In this document: in pieces, positions 38,440 through 48,202 of the stretch
How the letters are laid out: every line of letters begins with the position of its first letter
Numbering within the stretch: position 1 is the stretch's first letter
Made by a program: the position numbers and the translations under genes
Assembly (NCBI GenBank): GCA_011620555.1
Contig: WOYY01000058.1
Span: 1-64,000, forward strand
Reading direction: 5' to 3'
DNA from: Anaerolineaceae bacterium
GTDB lineage: Bacteria > Chloroflexota > Anaerolineae > Anaerolineales > Anaerolineaceae
DNA length: 64,000 nt
Notes under the pieces: model-generated
The model's database searches: none
Told to the model about the DNA's origin: nothing
Seen by the model: the letters and a program-made list of their open reading frames with translations, nothing else

Positions 38440-40562
38440 CAGGGAGTCACTCCTTGCGCAGGGGGAACGATGAAGATCATGAAGTCCTTGTTTTCCACCG
38501 CAGAATCGTATTGACTCAGGATGCCATCCGGGAAAGTCTCTTCCAGCAACTGAATATCTTCCTGATCGCTGACGTTCAGGAAGAAGATCTTCGCCCGGGG
38601 GTCGGCGGCCGTGGCGGGGATCTGTTCAGCGAAGATCGCATAATCCCAACCGGCATAGCCCGAATTGATCGCCACCAGGCGGGAATCCACCCAGTAGGGA
38701 TAGCCGACCACATAGGTCGTTTCCGGGCTGCCTTGTGTTTCAATGAAGAGCCTGGCCACCTCGCCGATCTCGGAGGTATTCCAGCTGGCATCCCGGTAGA
38801 TCGTGGCATACTGGTTGAAGACCAGATCATAGTTATTGCCCATGGACCAGACCAGCAGGAAGGCCAGCACAGCAGAGACCGCCAGCTTACCGATCCGGCC
38901 GGAAAGCCGCTCTTTCAGCGTTCGGATGGTCGTTTCCAGGGCCAGGCCGATCACCACAAAAACCGGCACAATCGCCCCCGCCGAACGGTTCAGGCTGGGG
39001 TTCTCCCCGGGATAGGCGAGCGAGAGGATGGATGGCAGCATCAAGATGGGAATGGAAACGAGCAGGAAGAGGTCCATCCAGTTGCGCTCGCGGAGATAGC
39101 GGATCAGCAGGCCGGCAATCCCCAGGAAATACAGCGCACCGGAAACAACCTCGAGCGCGGGCCGATTGGGGATCGAGTGCGCCCAGATCACGCCATTGCT
39201 CCAAAAGAACATGACGCTCGATTTCCAGAAATTCTGCAAAAAGATCAGGACCGGCGAAGCCTGGAAGGCCACTTCTTCGCCCGTTAGCCGGGAGAAGGCC
39301 CGGTAGGCAAAAACCTCCGGGTTCGCCAGCCAGTAGCGCAGCAGGGGCAGGAACACCACCACCGAGACCAGCACGATCAGGCCCAGGGCAAAGAGGGTTT
39401 GCGGCCGGCGGTCACGGGAGGGACGGTATAGCAGGTAGATCAGAATTCCGATTACCACCAGGATCGGCACGATCCGGAACGGCGTGTACCCGTGCAGCCC
39501 GATCCCCAGGAAGAGGCCCGCCAGCAGGATGTCATTGATGGTCTGCCGCCGCAGGCCGCGGATCAGGAAGAACATCACCGGCGCGGTGAAAAGGGGATAG
39601 AGCGGGATGCGCAAGGCCAGGCGCGTGAAAAGCAGCGGCCAATAGGCGATCCCGGCCATCAGGGCGGCCCCCAACCCCACCCACTTGTTCCCGACCTCTT
39701 TGCCCAGCAGGTAAATGAAGAGCAGGGTCAGCAGGTTGGTGAAAACCGCCACCACTTTCAGGTTGAGGAATGAGATCGGCAGGTTAAAGAGCGCGAGATA
39801 AGCGGCCGTCAGATAATAATGGATCATCTCCCGGCCGGTATTGCGGGGAAAATAAGTCGGCCGCAAACCGTTCAGCACGTCATTCACATCCAGAAGGGTT
39901 TCCGCATGATCCGAGACCATCTCCGGTGGGACGGACTCCAAACGATGGAAATTGAAGAACAGGATCACGGCGATTGCGGCCAGGACAACCAGCGTCCAGC
40001 GGGTGATCTTCACCTGCCAGCCCTGCGCCGCGAACTGGTCCCAGCGTTCTCGCAGCGTCGGACGCGGGGCGGGCTTGGGCTGCCAAAAGGCCATCACGAC
40101 GAAGATTGTCGCCAAAATCCAGAGCATCGTGTTGACCACGCCCAGCGTGCCGGAACCGAACAACAGGAAAGCCAGCAGAGCCAGGACAACGCCGACCAGC
40201 AGGTATTGCCCTCTGAAGGCGATAGCCAGCGGCTGGTCCGAATCCGGCTTCAGGGCCGGCAATTGCCACTCCCGGCGGATGATGGCCGCCAGCAGGCAGC
40301 CCAGGGCGACCGCGTAGAGCACCAGTCCCGGCCAGGGCGTGCGCGCCGCGGAGGGTTCCAGCGTCAGCTGGGCTACCAAAGCGGCGGCCAGCGCGGCAAA
40401 GGTCAGCCAAGGGAAACGGGACTGCCGTTCCGCTTCTGGGGCGGGGTCCGGTTCCCTTTCCAGGGCGGGTTGCCGATCCCAGAATTTTAGTTTGGCAACG
40501 AAAAGGTCCCACACACTGGGTTCAGTTATCGGGGCCGGTTCTTGAGGTTCTGACATAAACAA
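38439..40562 (-). CDS. Glycosyltransferase family 39-like integral membrane protein
   Basis: FFNFHRLESVPPEMVSDHAETLLDVNDVLNGLRPTYFPRNTGRE acceptor loop and many TM helices. Confidence 0.72.
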   Translation of the reverse strand: MFMSEPQEPAPITEPSVWDLFVAKLKFWDRQPALEREPDPAPEAERQSRFPWLTFAALAAALVAQLTLEPSAARTPWPGLVLYAVALGCLLAAIIRREWQLPALKPDSDQPLAIAFRGQYLLVGVVLALLAFLLFGSGTLGVVNTMLWILATIFVVMAFWQPKPAPRPTLRERWDQFAAQGWQVKITRWTLVVLAAIAVILFFNFHRLESVPPEMVSDHAETLLDVNDVLNGLRPTYFPRNTGREMIHYYLTAAYLALFNLPISFLNLKVVAVFTNLLTLLFIYLLGKEVGNKWVGLGAALMAGIAYWPLLFTRLALRIPLYPLFTAPVMFFLIRGLRRQTINDILLAGLFLGIGLHGYTPFRIVPILVVIGILIYLLYRPSRDRRPQTLFALGLIVLVSVVVFLPLLRYWLANPEVFAYRAFSRLTGEEVAFQASPVLIFLQNFWKSSVMFFWSNGVIWAHSIPNRPALEVVSGALYFLGIAGLLIRYLRERNWMDLFLLVSIPILMLPSILSLAYPGENPSLNRSAGAIVPVFVVIGLALETTIRTLKERLSGRIGKLAVSAVLAFLLVWSMGNNYDLVFNQYATIYRDASWNTSEIGEVARLFIETQGSPETTYVVGYPYWVDSRLVAINSGYAGWDYAIFAEQIPATAADPRAKIFFLNVSDQEDIQLLEETFPDGILSQYDSAVENKDFMIFIVPPAQGVTP

Positions 40563-40668
40563 TTCCTGAATTTAAGTTAAGAATTTACATTCTGGATCGC
40601 CTGACGGAAACTATCATACTCCAGCACAAAAAGGCTGACAACCCTGCCCTTCGCGGCCGGATAAACCT

Positions 40669-41463
40669 CTATTCCTGCCGTGTCGCAAAGAGATAGCCGA
40701 TGTCGGCGTGGACCTGGTTGGCATACCAAAAGACCCGGAAGCCGGAATCCATCAGAAACTCGCCCAGGGTGAGGTAATTCTGATCCGCATCCAGATCGTG
40801 ATATTCCATAATGATCCGCTCCACCTTTGCCAAGGTCTCAGCCGGCGCGCCCATCAGGATCGGATATTCCGCCCCTTCGCAATCGAGCTTCAACAGGTCA
40901 ATCCGCTCGATTTTGTGCTGGGCCAGCACGTCCGCCAGAGTCACAGACGGGACCGACACCTTGTCCCCGTTCCCCGCCGCCTTGCTGGCGATCTGCAAAG
41001 GTTCGCCCGCGGAAAGGTCCAGCTTGATCTCCCCCATCTGGCGCCAGACGGCTTCCTGCCGGGGGACTACGTTGCCAAGCTCATTTTGGGCGATGTTGCG
41101 GACCAGCAGCGCGTAAGACCCCGGGAAAGGCTCATAGGCGATCACCCGGCTCGCCGGATGGCGATACGCAGCCAGGATTGAGAAATCGCCCACCCCCGCG
41201 CCGATATCCACCACCGTCCAGCCGTCCTGCACGGGTTCGCCATAGCGGGTGTAGAACCGGTCCAGATAGGTCTCCTTGACCGCCCAGAGGTCCATCGCCC
41301 CACGGATCGCCAGCTGGACCGGCGGCTTCCGCAGGATCACCTCATGCTCTGAGGTGTCCCTGCGCCTCAGCAGCAGGCCCAGCATCGCGGGCCAGTTGCG
41401 GATGCCGGCAAAGATCTCCAGCACCGACCAGGCATAATAAGCCCACTTTTTCAGGAAATTCAT
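40669..41463 (-). CDS. FkbM family methyltransferase
   Basis: VVDIGAGVGDFSILAAYRHPASRVIAYEPFPGSYALLVRNIAQN ... LADVLAQHKIERIDLLKLDCEGAEYPIL. Confidence 0.88.
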   Translation of the reverse strand: MNFLKKWAYYAWSVLEIFAGIRNWPAMLGLLLRRRDTSEHEVILRKPPVQLAIRGAMDLWAVKETYLDRFYTRYGEPVQDGWTVVDIGAGVGDFSILAAYRHPASRVIAYEPFPGSYALLVRNIAQNELGNVVPRQEAVWRQMGEIKLDLSAGEPLQIASKAAGNGDKVSVPSVTLADVLAQHKIERIDLLKLDCEGAEYPILMGAPAETLAKVERIIMEYHDLDADQNYLTLGEFLMDSGFRVFWYANQVHADIGYLFATRQE

Positions 41464-42308
41464 GCCGGCCTCCGGGCAATAAAATAGGAGCAGACTCCCT
41501 GCTCCGAGCGGGGGTCATCCATTGTTTTACGGGTCAGCGCCCAGGGGATGGCGAGGTTCCAGCGAGTCGGCGCCAGCACCCACCTGCCGAAGAGCTTCTT
41601 GCTGGCCAGGGCGGGAATCCCCAGCGGATGCCCCCATTCCAGCACGTGCAGCGCCTGGGGCGGGAAGTAATCCCAGGTCCGCTCCAGCTCCAAACCCGCG
41701 GCGGTCAGCCGCTCCTGCCAGATGGCCGGTGAATCGGTGTGGGCATGGCGGGCGATTCGATTGAAGAAACGGCCGTAGGCCGCGCCTAAGCCCTTCAGCC
41801 CGAGCGTGTTCAAAGCCTGCCGGCCCCAGAGCAGTTCCGGGAAGCGGTGATTCGGCACGCAGAACACAAACTGCCCGCCCGGCCTGAGCACCCGGGCCAC
41901 CTCGGCGATCACCGGGTCAATCTCGGGGATATGCTCCAGCACTGAGATGCTGGTCACCGTGTTAAAGCTGGCATCTTCGACTGGAATCCGGGCGCCCTCG
42001 CCCAAAACGAGCATCCGGTAGGCTTTGCGGGTGCGGGCTTCCAGCGTCGGCGCCACCCAGGGGTCCAAACCGATCTCCGGCTGGCGGTCAAAGGCCACCG
42101 AGGCGAAATGCCCATCGCCCGAACCGAGGTCCAGCCAGGGTCCGCTGATCGGGATCTCCTGCAGGAAGCGGTCTTCCACCGCCCGCAGGAACCCGCGGAA
42201 ATAGGGCAGGCTGGAGATATGCCGCCAGAGGATTTGATCGAGTGCGTCTTTGTCCAAAGGCTTATTTTCCGTCATGCTTCGCCAAAACCTCTTGAAAAAG
42301 CGCTTCAT
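41460..42308 (-). CDS. Class I SAM-dependent methyltransferase (Methyltransf_11 type)
   Basis: GPWLDLGSGDGHFASVAFD, TSISVLEHIPEIDPVIAEVARVLRPGGQFVFCVPNHRFPE. Confidence 0.85.
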   Translation of the reverse strand: MKRFFKRFWRSMTENKPLDKDALDQILWRHISSLPYFRGFLRAVEDRFLQEIPISGPWLDLGSGDGHFASVAFDRQPEIGLDPWVAPTLEARTRKAYRMLVLGEGARIPVEDASFNTVTSISVLEHIPEIDPVIAEVARVLRPGGQFVFCVPNHRFPELLWGRQALNTLGLKGLGAAYGRFFNRIARHAHTDSPAIWQERLTAAGLELERTWDYFPPQALHVLEWGHPLGIPALASKKLFGRWVLAPTRWNLAIPWALTRKTMDDPRSEQGVCSYFIARRPA

Positions 42309-43428
42309 AGGCCCGGGCCACCGTACCCGGGGCGTAGTGCGCTTTCAATTCTGCCACTGTTTCTTCCGATGCCGGCATCTGCTCCTGCAGCACGTCGATC
42401 ACCGCCTGGGCCAGGGCATCCGCATCCCGCACCGGGACGATCTTCCCCATCCCGGTAGAGAGCACCGGCTGGCGCACGCCGGGCAGGTCCGTCGCCACGG
42501 CGGGCGTCCCACAGGTCATCGCTTCCACCTGCGCCATGCCAAAGGACTCGGTCGAGTTGATGCTCGGCAGCACCAGCACCTCGCTGACCTCAAAGAGCGC
42601 GGTCTTCTCCGCTTCGGTCACCAGGTCCAAAAACTGCCAACGGTCGCCCAGCGCCTCGATCAGGGGCATGATCTTCCGGCGATAGGCTTCCTCACCCAGC
42701 ACATGCTCATACTCGCCGCCGAAAACCACTCTCGCTCCCGGCACCGCGGCGACGATCTTCGGCAGAGCTTCCACAAGATATTCGACGCCCTTTTCACTCG
42801 CCAAACGGGTCAGCATCCCGATGATCCGGTCGCCGGGCTGAAAGCGGATCTTCTCTTTGAAGGCCGCGACCTCGGCCTGCCCCACCGGTTCAACCACGAT
42901 CGGCGGCTGGACGACTTCAAACTTCTCCATATAACGCTTCAGGAAAGGCGAATGTTCCGCAAAATCCCGGGTATTGTGGACGATCAAGTCCGCCATGCCC
43001 GCGGAAATCTGATTGGTGCGATGCACCGCCCAGCCCGCCAGGCGGCTCACCAGCCCCCGCGGCATCTCCAGATAACAATGATAGGTCAGGACCACCGGTT
43101 TGCGCCGTCTTTTCGCCAAACGGGAGAGCATAGCGGAATCAAACTGGGGCAGATGCAGATTGACCACATCCGCATCTTTGAGCAGCCGCCGGGCGATGAA
43201 GGGCAGCCGGGGCATGATCACGCCCTTGGAAAGATGGAAGGCCACCGGCACGCGCACAATCCGCACGCCCTGGTCAACCTCTTCCAAAGGCAGGTCCGGC
43301 CTGAACTGGGAAGTCAGCACCGTGACTTCGTGGCCCAGCGCGGCCAGCGCCCGGGCTTCCCGCACGGCGTAGATCGTCAGCCCTGAGGTGTGCGGCTGGT
43401 AATAGGTCAGCGCGATCAGAATCCGCAT
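42262..43428 (-). CDS. Glycosyltransferase family 4 protein
   Basis: Start MRILIALTYYQPHTSGLTIYAVREARALAALGHEVTVLT at ATG 43428; C-terminal LVLPSINSTESFGMAQVEAMTCGTPAVATDLPGVRQ. The track ORF's N-terminal extension is spurious. Confidence 0.92.
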   Translation of the reverse strand: MRILIALTYYQPHTSGLTIYAVREARALAALGHEVTVLTSQFRPDLPLEEVDQGVRIVRVPVAFHLSKGVIMPRLPFIARRLLKDADVVNLHLPQFDSAMLSRLAKRRRKPVVLTYHCYLEMPRGLVSRLAGWAVHRTNQISAGMADLIVHNTRDFAEHSPFLKRYMEKFEVVQPPIVVEPVGQAEVAAFKEKIRFQPGDRIIGMLTRLASEKGVEYLVEALPKIVAAVPGARVVFGGEYEHVLGEEAYRRKIMPLIEALGDRWQFLDLVTEAEKTALFEVSEVLVLPSINSTESFGMAQVEAMTCGTPAVATDLPGVRQPVLSTGMGKIVPVRDADALAQAVIDVLQEQMPASEETVAELKAHYAPGTVARAYEALFQEVLAKHDGK

Positions 43429-43433
43429 CCGGC

Positions 43434-44459
43434 TCAGGCCTCCGTTTGAGTGCTGGGCGCTTTGCGCAAAGCCCGCCGGTAAAGCGAGACCAGCGCCTGC
43501 CCCTGCATCCGCAGCCCAACCAGGCCCAGGATGCTGGTGTAGACAAAGGAAAGGGCGTGGACCACAATCGCATGGGTGAAAGCCAGGTCGGCATCCACCC
43601 CCAGCAGGGCAAATGCGGCCACCATCACGCCCTCGAAGACGCCCAGCCCGGCCGGCGCGGAGGGCAGCGCCGCGCCAAAGGCCGCCATGCTGAGCACAAA
43701 GATCAGCCACCAGAATGGCGGGTTGGGCTGCAATTGGTTGAAGATGATGTAATTTTCGCCAAAGGCGATACCCCAGCTGAGCGCCAGGCTGCCAAAAGCC
43801 AGCAGAAAAGCGCCCGGCTTTCGGAGCACGGCCAGCCCGGTCAGCACTTCGGCTGCCCGCGGCGCAACTGTTGTTTTGATGAAGTTCGAGCGTTCGCCCC
43901 AATTGGCCAGCCATGGGTTGATCCGCCCGCTAAAGCGAGCCATCAGGTACAACGCGACCAGACCGACCACGGTAATCCCCAGTGCCACCCAGATCAGCCG
44001 CTGGTCAAAGTCCCCCCCGATCACCCGCGGCAGCATCGAGAGCACAAACACAGCCGCCAGAAAGACGTCAAAAACCCGCTCCATGATCACGCTGGAAAGC
44101 ACCTCAAAGGCCTTCGGCCCCTCCGGTTTATCCAGCAGCAGGGCGCGGCCGATTTCCCCCAGGCGGAAAGGAAAGACATTATTCAGCAGATAGCCGGCGT
44201 TCATGGTGAAAAAAGCTTCTTTAAAGGTGACCCGCCTTTGCAGCAGGATATACCAGGCGAAAACCCGGGCCAGCAGGCTGATGAAATAAACCAGCGATGC
44301 CAGCGCGATCGTCTGCCAGCGGAGCTTTGAAAGATTTGCGACGAGTTGGGAAAAGCCGACCTGGCGCAGCACCAACCCGATTGCCAGGGCACTGATCGCC
44401 AGCGGGATGAGCCATCTCAGGATCTTCCCCAACAGGCGCTCATTTTGGCCTTCGCTCAC
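43434..44459 (-). CDS. Lysylphosphatidylglycerol synthase-TM / UPF0104 flippase-like integral membrane protein
   Basis: GTG start at 44459 overlapping the lepA stop (GTGA); AKVFAWY-like and [22 protein letters not shown] motif, [24 protein letters not shown]. Confidence 0.82.
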   Translation of the reverse strand: MSEGQNERLLGKILRWLIPLAISALAIGLVLRQVGFSQLVANLSKLRWQTIALASLVYFISLLARVFAWYILLQRRVTFKEAFFTMNAGYLLNNVFPFRLGEIGRALLLDKPEGPKAFEVLSSVIMERVFDVFLAAVFVLSMLPRVIGGDFDQRLIWVALGITVVGLVALYLMARFSGRINPWLANWGERSNFIKTTVAPRAAEVLTGLAVLRKPGAFLLAFGSLALSWGIAFGENYIIFNQLQPNPPFWWLIFVLSMAAFGAALPSAPAGLGVFEGVMVAAFALLGVDADLAFTHAIVVHALSFVYTSILGLVGLRMQGQALVSLYRRALRKAPSTQTEA

Positions 44460-46255
44460 GATTGATCCAGCCTCAAAATCGCCATAAAGGCTTCCTGGGG
44501 GATTTCCACGCTGCCGACCATCTTCATCCGGCGCTTCCCCTTTTTCTGCTTTTCCAGCAGTTTCTTCTTGCGGGTGATGTCGCCGCCGTAACACTTGGCG
44601 AGCACGTCCTTGCGCAAAGCTTTGACGTTCGCCCGCGAGATCACCCGTCCCATGCTGTAAGCCTGGATCGGCACCACGAAAAGCTGCCGGGGAATCAGTT
44701 CCTTCAGCCGCGAGACCAGCGCCTGTCCTTTGTGGTAGGCGTCCTGCTTATGGACGATCGCGGTCAGCGCGTCCACCGGCTCGCCATTGACCAGGATTTC
44801 CAGTTTCACCAGGTCTTCCTTACGATATTCCTTAAATTGATAATCCATCGAGGCATAGCCGCGGGTGCCGGATTTCAACTGGTCAAAGAAATCCACGATC
44901 AGTTCCGAGAGTGGGATCTCAAAATGGATCTGGACGCGGTTCAGTGAGGGGTATTCCTGCTCAACAAAAACACCGCGCTTCCTGCGCACCAGGTCCATCA
45001 CCACGCCATAATACTCGGTCGGGGTGAAGATCGTCAGGTCCATCCAGGGTTCGAGAATCTCAGAGATGAGCGCTTCATCCGGCAATTGCGCCGGCGAGGC
45101 GATCACGATCTCTTCCCCGGTCACCATCTGCACGCGATATTCCACCGACGGCGCAGTGAAGACCACGTCCATGTCATATTCGCGTTCCAGCCGCTCCTGG
45201 ATGATCTCCATGTGGAACAGGCCCAGGAAGCCGCAGCGGAAACCGAAGTTCAGCGCCTCCGAGGTCTCCGGTTCAAAGGTCAATGAAGCGTCATTGAGCT
45301 GCAATTTTTCCAGCGCATCGCGCAGGTCGGGGTAGTCCTCGCCCTCCGTCGGGTAAACGCCCGCGAAGACCATCGGCTTGGCCTGCTTATACCCCGGCAG
45401 AGGCTTGACGACTCCGTTCACGGCATAGGTGACGGTGTCGCCCACCCGGCACTCCGAGACGGTTTTCAGCCCGGTGGCGATATAGCCCACATCGCCGGCG
45501 TTCAGCGATTTGATCGGCTTCATCGTGGGGGCAAATACGCCGATCTCCACCGGCGTAGTCCTGGCCTTGGTGGACATCATCAAAAGGTTATCATCGGCCT
45601 TGATCGTGCCATTGAAAACCCGGACATAAGCCACCACGCCCTTGTAGGAATCGTAATGCGAATCAAAGATCAGCGCTTCCAGCGGCTGGTCATCTCGTCC
45701 CTTGGGCGATGGCACCTGCGCCACAATCGCTTCCAACACCTGGTCCACATTCAGACCGGTCTTGGCGGAAATCCGGATGATCTGGTCCTCCGGCGTCCCC
45801 AAGAGGTTGTGAATATCCTCCGCAACCACATCCGGCTGGGCGGAAACCAGGTCAATCTTGTTGATGACTGGGATGATCACCAGGTTCGCTTCCAAAGCAA
45901 GGTAGAGGTTCGCCAAGGTCTGCGCTTCGATCCCCTGGGTGGCATCCACCACCAGCAGCGCGCCCTCACAGGCTTCGAGCGCCCGGCTGACCTCGTAGTT
46001 GAAGTCTACATGCCCGGGAGTATCAATCAGGTTAAATTCATAGGATTGGCCATCCGCGGCGTCATAGTTCATCCGCACGGCCGAGGCCTTGATCGTGACG
46101 CCCTTTTCCCGTTCCAGGTCCATAGTATCGAGGATCTGGTCGGTCATATCGCGGTCTGCCACGGTGTGGGTCAGTTGAAGCATGCGGTCCGCCAGGGTCG
46201 ATTTCCCGTGGTCCACATGCGCGATGATACAGAAATTTCTTACATTTTCATTCAT
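44456..46255 (-). CDS. lepA: Elongation factor 4
   Basis: [83 protein letters not shown]. Confidence 0.97.
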   Translation of the reverse strand: MNENVRNFCIIAHVDHGKSTLADRMLQLTHTVADRDMTDQILDTMDLEREKGVTIKASAVRMNYDAADGQSYEFNLIDTPGHVDFNYEVSRALEACEGALLVVDATQGIEAQTLANLYLALEANLVIIPVINKIDLVSAQPDVVAEDIHNLLGTPEDQIIRISAKTGLNVDQVLEAIVAQVPSPKGRDDQPLEALIFDSHYDSYKGVVAYVRVFNGTIKADDNLLMMSTKARTTPVEIGVFAPTMKPIKSLNAGDVGYIATGLKTVSECRVGDTVTYAVNGVVKPLPGYKQAKPMVFAGVYPTEGEDYPDLRDALEKLQLNDASLTFEPETSEALNFGFRCGFLGLFHMEIIQERLEREYDMDVVFTAPSVEYRVQMVTGEEIVIASPAQLPDEALISEILEPWMDLTIFTPTEYYGVVMDLVRRKRGVFVEQEYPSLNRVQIHFEIPLSELIVDFFDQLKSGTRGYASMDYQFKEYRKEDLVKLEILVNGEPVDALTAIVHKQDAYHKGQALVSRLKELIPRQLFVVPIQAYSMGRVISRANVKALRKDVLAKCYGGDITRKKKLLEKQKKGKRRMKMVGSVEIPQEAFMAILRLDQS

Positions 46256-46280
46256 TTAACAGAGTATAACCGATTTCAAT

Positions 46281-47075
46281 TCAATCCGGCAGTTGCTGGA
46301 GCGCGCTGGCAATCATCGCAGAAAAATCCGATTTCTCCGTCGGCTCCGGCAAGCGCAGGTCCACCAGGAACTCCACATTCCCCTTGGGCCCTTTGATCGG
46401 AGAGGCGATCAGCCCCACCGGCCAGAACCCCAGCCGCAGGGCCTCAGCGAGGGTGTCCTCCAGCACCTTGCGGTGCACGGCTTCATCCTTGATCACTCCG
46501 GCATGCACGGCGGCGGCCTTGCGGCCCGCCTCGAACTGCGGTTTGATCAGGGCGATGGTCTGCCCTGTTTCAGCGGCAAACCAGCCTTTCACCGCCGGCA
46601 GGATCAGGCCCAGCGAAATGAAAGAGGCGTCGATCACCACCAGGCTCACGGGCTCAGGCAGAGCCTCCACGTAGCGGGCGTTCGTCCGCTCCATCACGAC
46701 CACCCGCGGGTCCTGCCGCAACCGCCAATGCAGAATGCCATAGCCAACATCAATCGCGTAGACCTTCTCAGCGCCTTCCTGCAGCAGGCAGTCCGTGAAC
46801 CCGCCGGTGGAAGCGCCGACATCCGCGCAGACCCTGCCCGCAACGGGTACATCAAAGGCGGCCAGCGCGGCTTCCAGTTTCTTGCCGCCCCGCGAGACGA
46901 ACTTCGGCCGGGTCTGCACCTCAATTCCAGCGCCCTCTTCAACGAGGGCTGAGGATTTGTGGATCATCTCGCCATCCACCCGCACTTCTCCGGCCATCAC
47001 CAGGCGCTGGGCGCGGTTCCGGCTTTCCGCCAGGCCGCGTTCCACCAGCAAGAGGTCAATTCGTTTTTTGGTCAT
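46281..47075 (-). CDS. tlyA: TlyA family rRNA (cytidine-2'-O)-methyltransferase/hemolysin
   Basis: KKRIDLLLVERGLAESRNRAQRLVMAGEVRVDG (S4 domain), FVSRGGKKLEAAL, CADVGASTGGFTDCLLQEGA. Confidence 0.92.
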   Translation of the reverse strand: MTKKRIDLLLVERGLAESRNRAQRLVMAGEVRVDGEMIHKSSALVEEGAGIEVQTRPKFVSRGGKKLEAALAAFDVPVAGRVCADVGASTGGFTDCLLQEGAEKVYAIDVGYGILHWRLRQDPRVVVMERTNARYVEALPEPVSLVVIDASFISLGLILPAVKGWFAAETGQTIALIKPQFEAGRKAAAVHAGVIKDEAVHRKVLEDTLAEALRLGFWPVGLIASPIKGPKGNVEFLVDLRLPEPTEKSDFSAMIASALQQLPD

Positions 47076-47110
47076 ATATCCATTTTAACCCAAGCTCGCA
47101 GGGTGTGCGC

Positions 47111-47208
47111 CCATTGTTGCCCTTGCGCGCAATGGAAAAATTTTTCGGTGGGTGTGCCCCTCTTTTGTGCCCACCACCCTTTCGGTGCGCTCCAGTTGTG
47201 AGCGCACC
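47111..47208. repeat. Three consecutive short hairpins in an intergenic region
   Basis: CCATTG..CAATGG (47111-47135), GGTGGG..CCCACC (47147-47175), GGTGCGCTC-cagttgt-GAGCGCACC (47184-47208). Confidence 0.5.
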
Positions 47209-47316
47209 TGCCACAATCACCCCATCCCTGATTGCCTAATCCCCCATTTTCCAATTCCTGTTTCCCCCTCATTCACCATCTACCACTCACCATTCACTCT
47301 ATGATAAGATTGACCC

Positions 47317-48189
47317 ATGCTCAAGAAATTTGGCTACCTACTCAAAACCATGCGCCCGCGGCAATGGCCCAAGAACGTCTTTGTGCTGGCTGCTCTGGTT
47401 TTTGACCAGCAGCTTTTCGTCCTGCCCTCCCTGCTCAGGACCCTGGCCGCGCTGGGCCTTTTCTGCCTGGTCTCCTCCCTGGTCTACATCATCAATGATC
47501 TGGCCGACATCGAATCCGACCAACAGCACCCCACCAAGCGCCATCGTCCGCTGGCTGCCGGCCTGCTGCCGAAATCCTGGGCCGTCACCGCGGCCATTAT
47601 CCTGGCCCTCACCACCCTGCCTGCCTCATTCCTGCTTTCCACCGGCTTTGGGCTGGTGATCACCGGCTATCTCATTCTGATGGTGACCTATTCCTTCTGG
47701 CTGAAGAACATCGTCCTGCTGGATGTGATCGTGATCGCAATCGGTTTTGTCCTGCGGGTCGCCAGCGGGCTGACTGTGATCGTCACCCATCAATTCTCCC
47801 CCTGGCTCTTCCTGGCAACCACCTTCCTGGCGCTCTTTATCGCCCTCGGCAAACGCCGTTCCGAAATCGCCCTGCTGGAGACCTCCGCCGTCTCCCACCG
47901 CAAAGTCCTCCAGGGCTATTCCCTGGCCCTGATCGACCAGCTTTTGATCGTGGTGATCAGCACAACCCTCATGACCTACTGCCTCTACACCTTTTCGTCC
48001 ATCACAGGTTATTACGACATGATGCTGACGATCCCTTTCGTGATCTATGCCCTCTTCCGCTACCTCTACCTGCTGCACGCCGGGACCCTCGGCGGCGCGC
48101 CGGAGGAAATGATCCTGACCGACCGTCCCTTTCAATTGTCTGTCCTGCTTTGGGCGCTGACGGTGATCCTGCTCTTGTATGTCTTCTGA
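47317..48189 (+). CDS. UbiA family decaprenyl-phosphate phosphoribosyltransferase-like protein
   Basis: MRPRQWPKNVFVLAALVFDQQL, INDLADIESDQQHPTKRHRPLAAGLL typical of DPPR-synthase-type UbiA proteins. Confidence 0.85.
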   Translation: MLKKFGYLLKTMRPRQWPKNVFVLAALVFDQQLFVLPSLLRTLAALGLFCLVSSLVYIINDLADIESDQQHPTKRHRPLAAGLLPKSWAVTAAIILALTTLPASFLLSTGFGLVITGYLILMVTYSFWLKNIVLLDVIVIAIGFVLRVASGLTVIVTHQFSPWLFLATTFLALFIALGKRRSEIALLETSAVSHRKVLQGYSLALIDQLLIVVISTTLMTYCLYTFSSITGYYDMMLTIPFVIYALFRYLYLLHAGTLGGAPEEMILTDRPFQLSVLLWALTVILLLYVF

Positions 48190-48202
48190 TTCGGGAGGTT
48201 GA

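Noticed and set aside
43434-43914. N-terminal extension of the GT4 ORF (42262-43914)
   Set aside because: Out-of-frame reading through the adjacent flippase-like gene; the true start MRILIALTYY is at 43428.
47240-47300. CACCATTCACCAT-like words considered as a CRISPR or STRR-type array
   Set aside because: Repeats are short, irregular and lack spacers of uniform length; too little for CRISPR, only mentioned within the intergenic finding.
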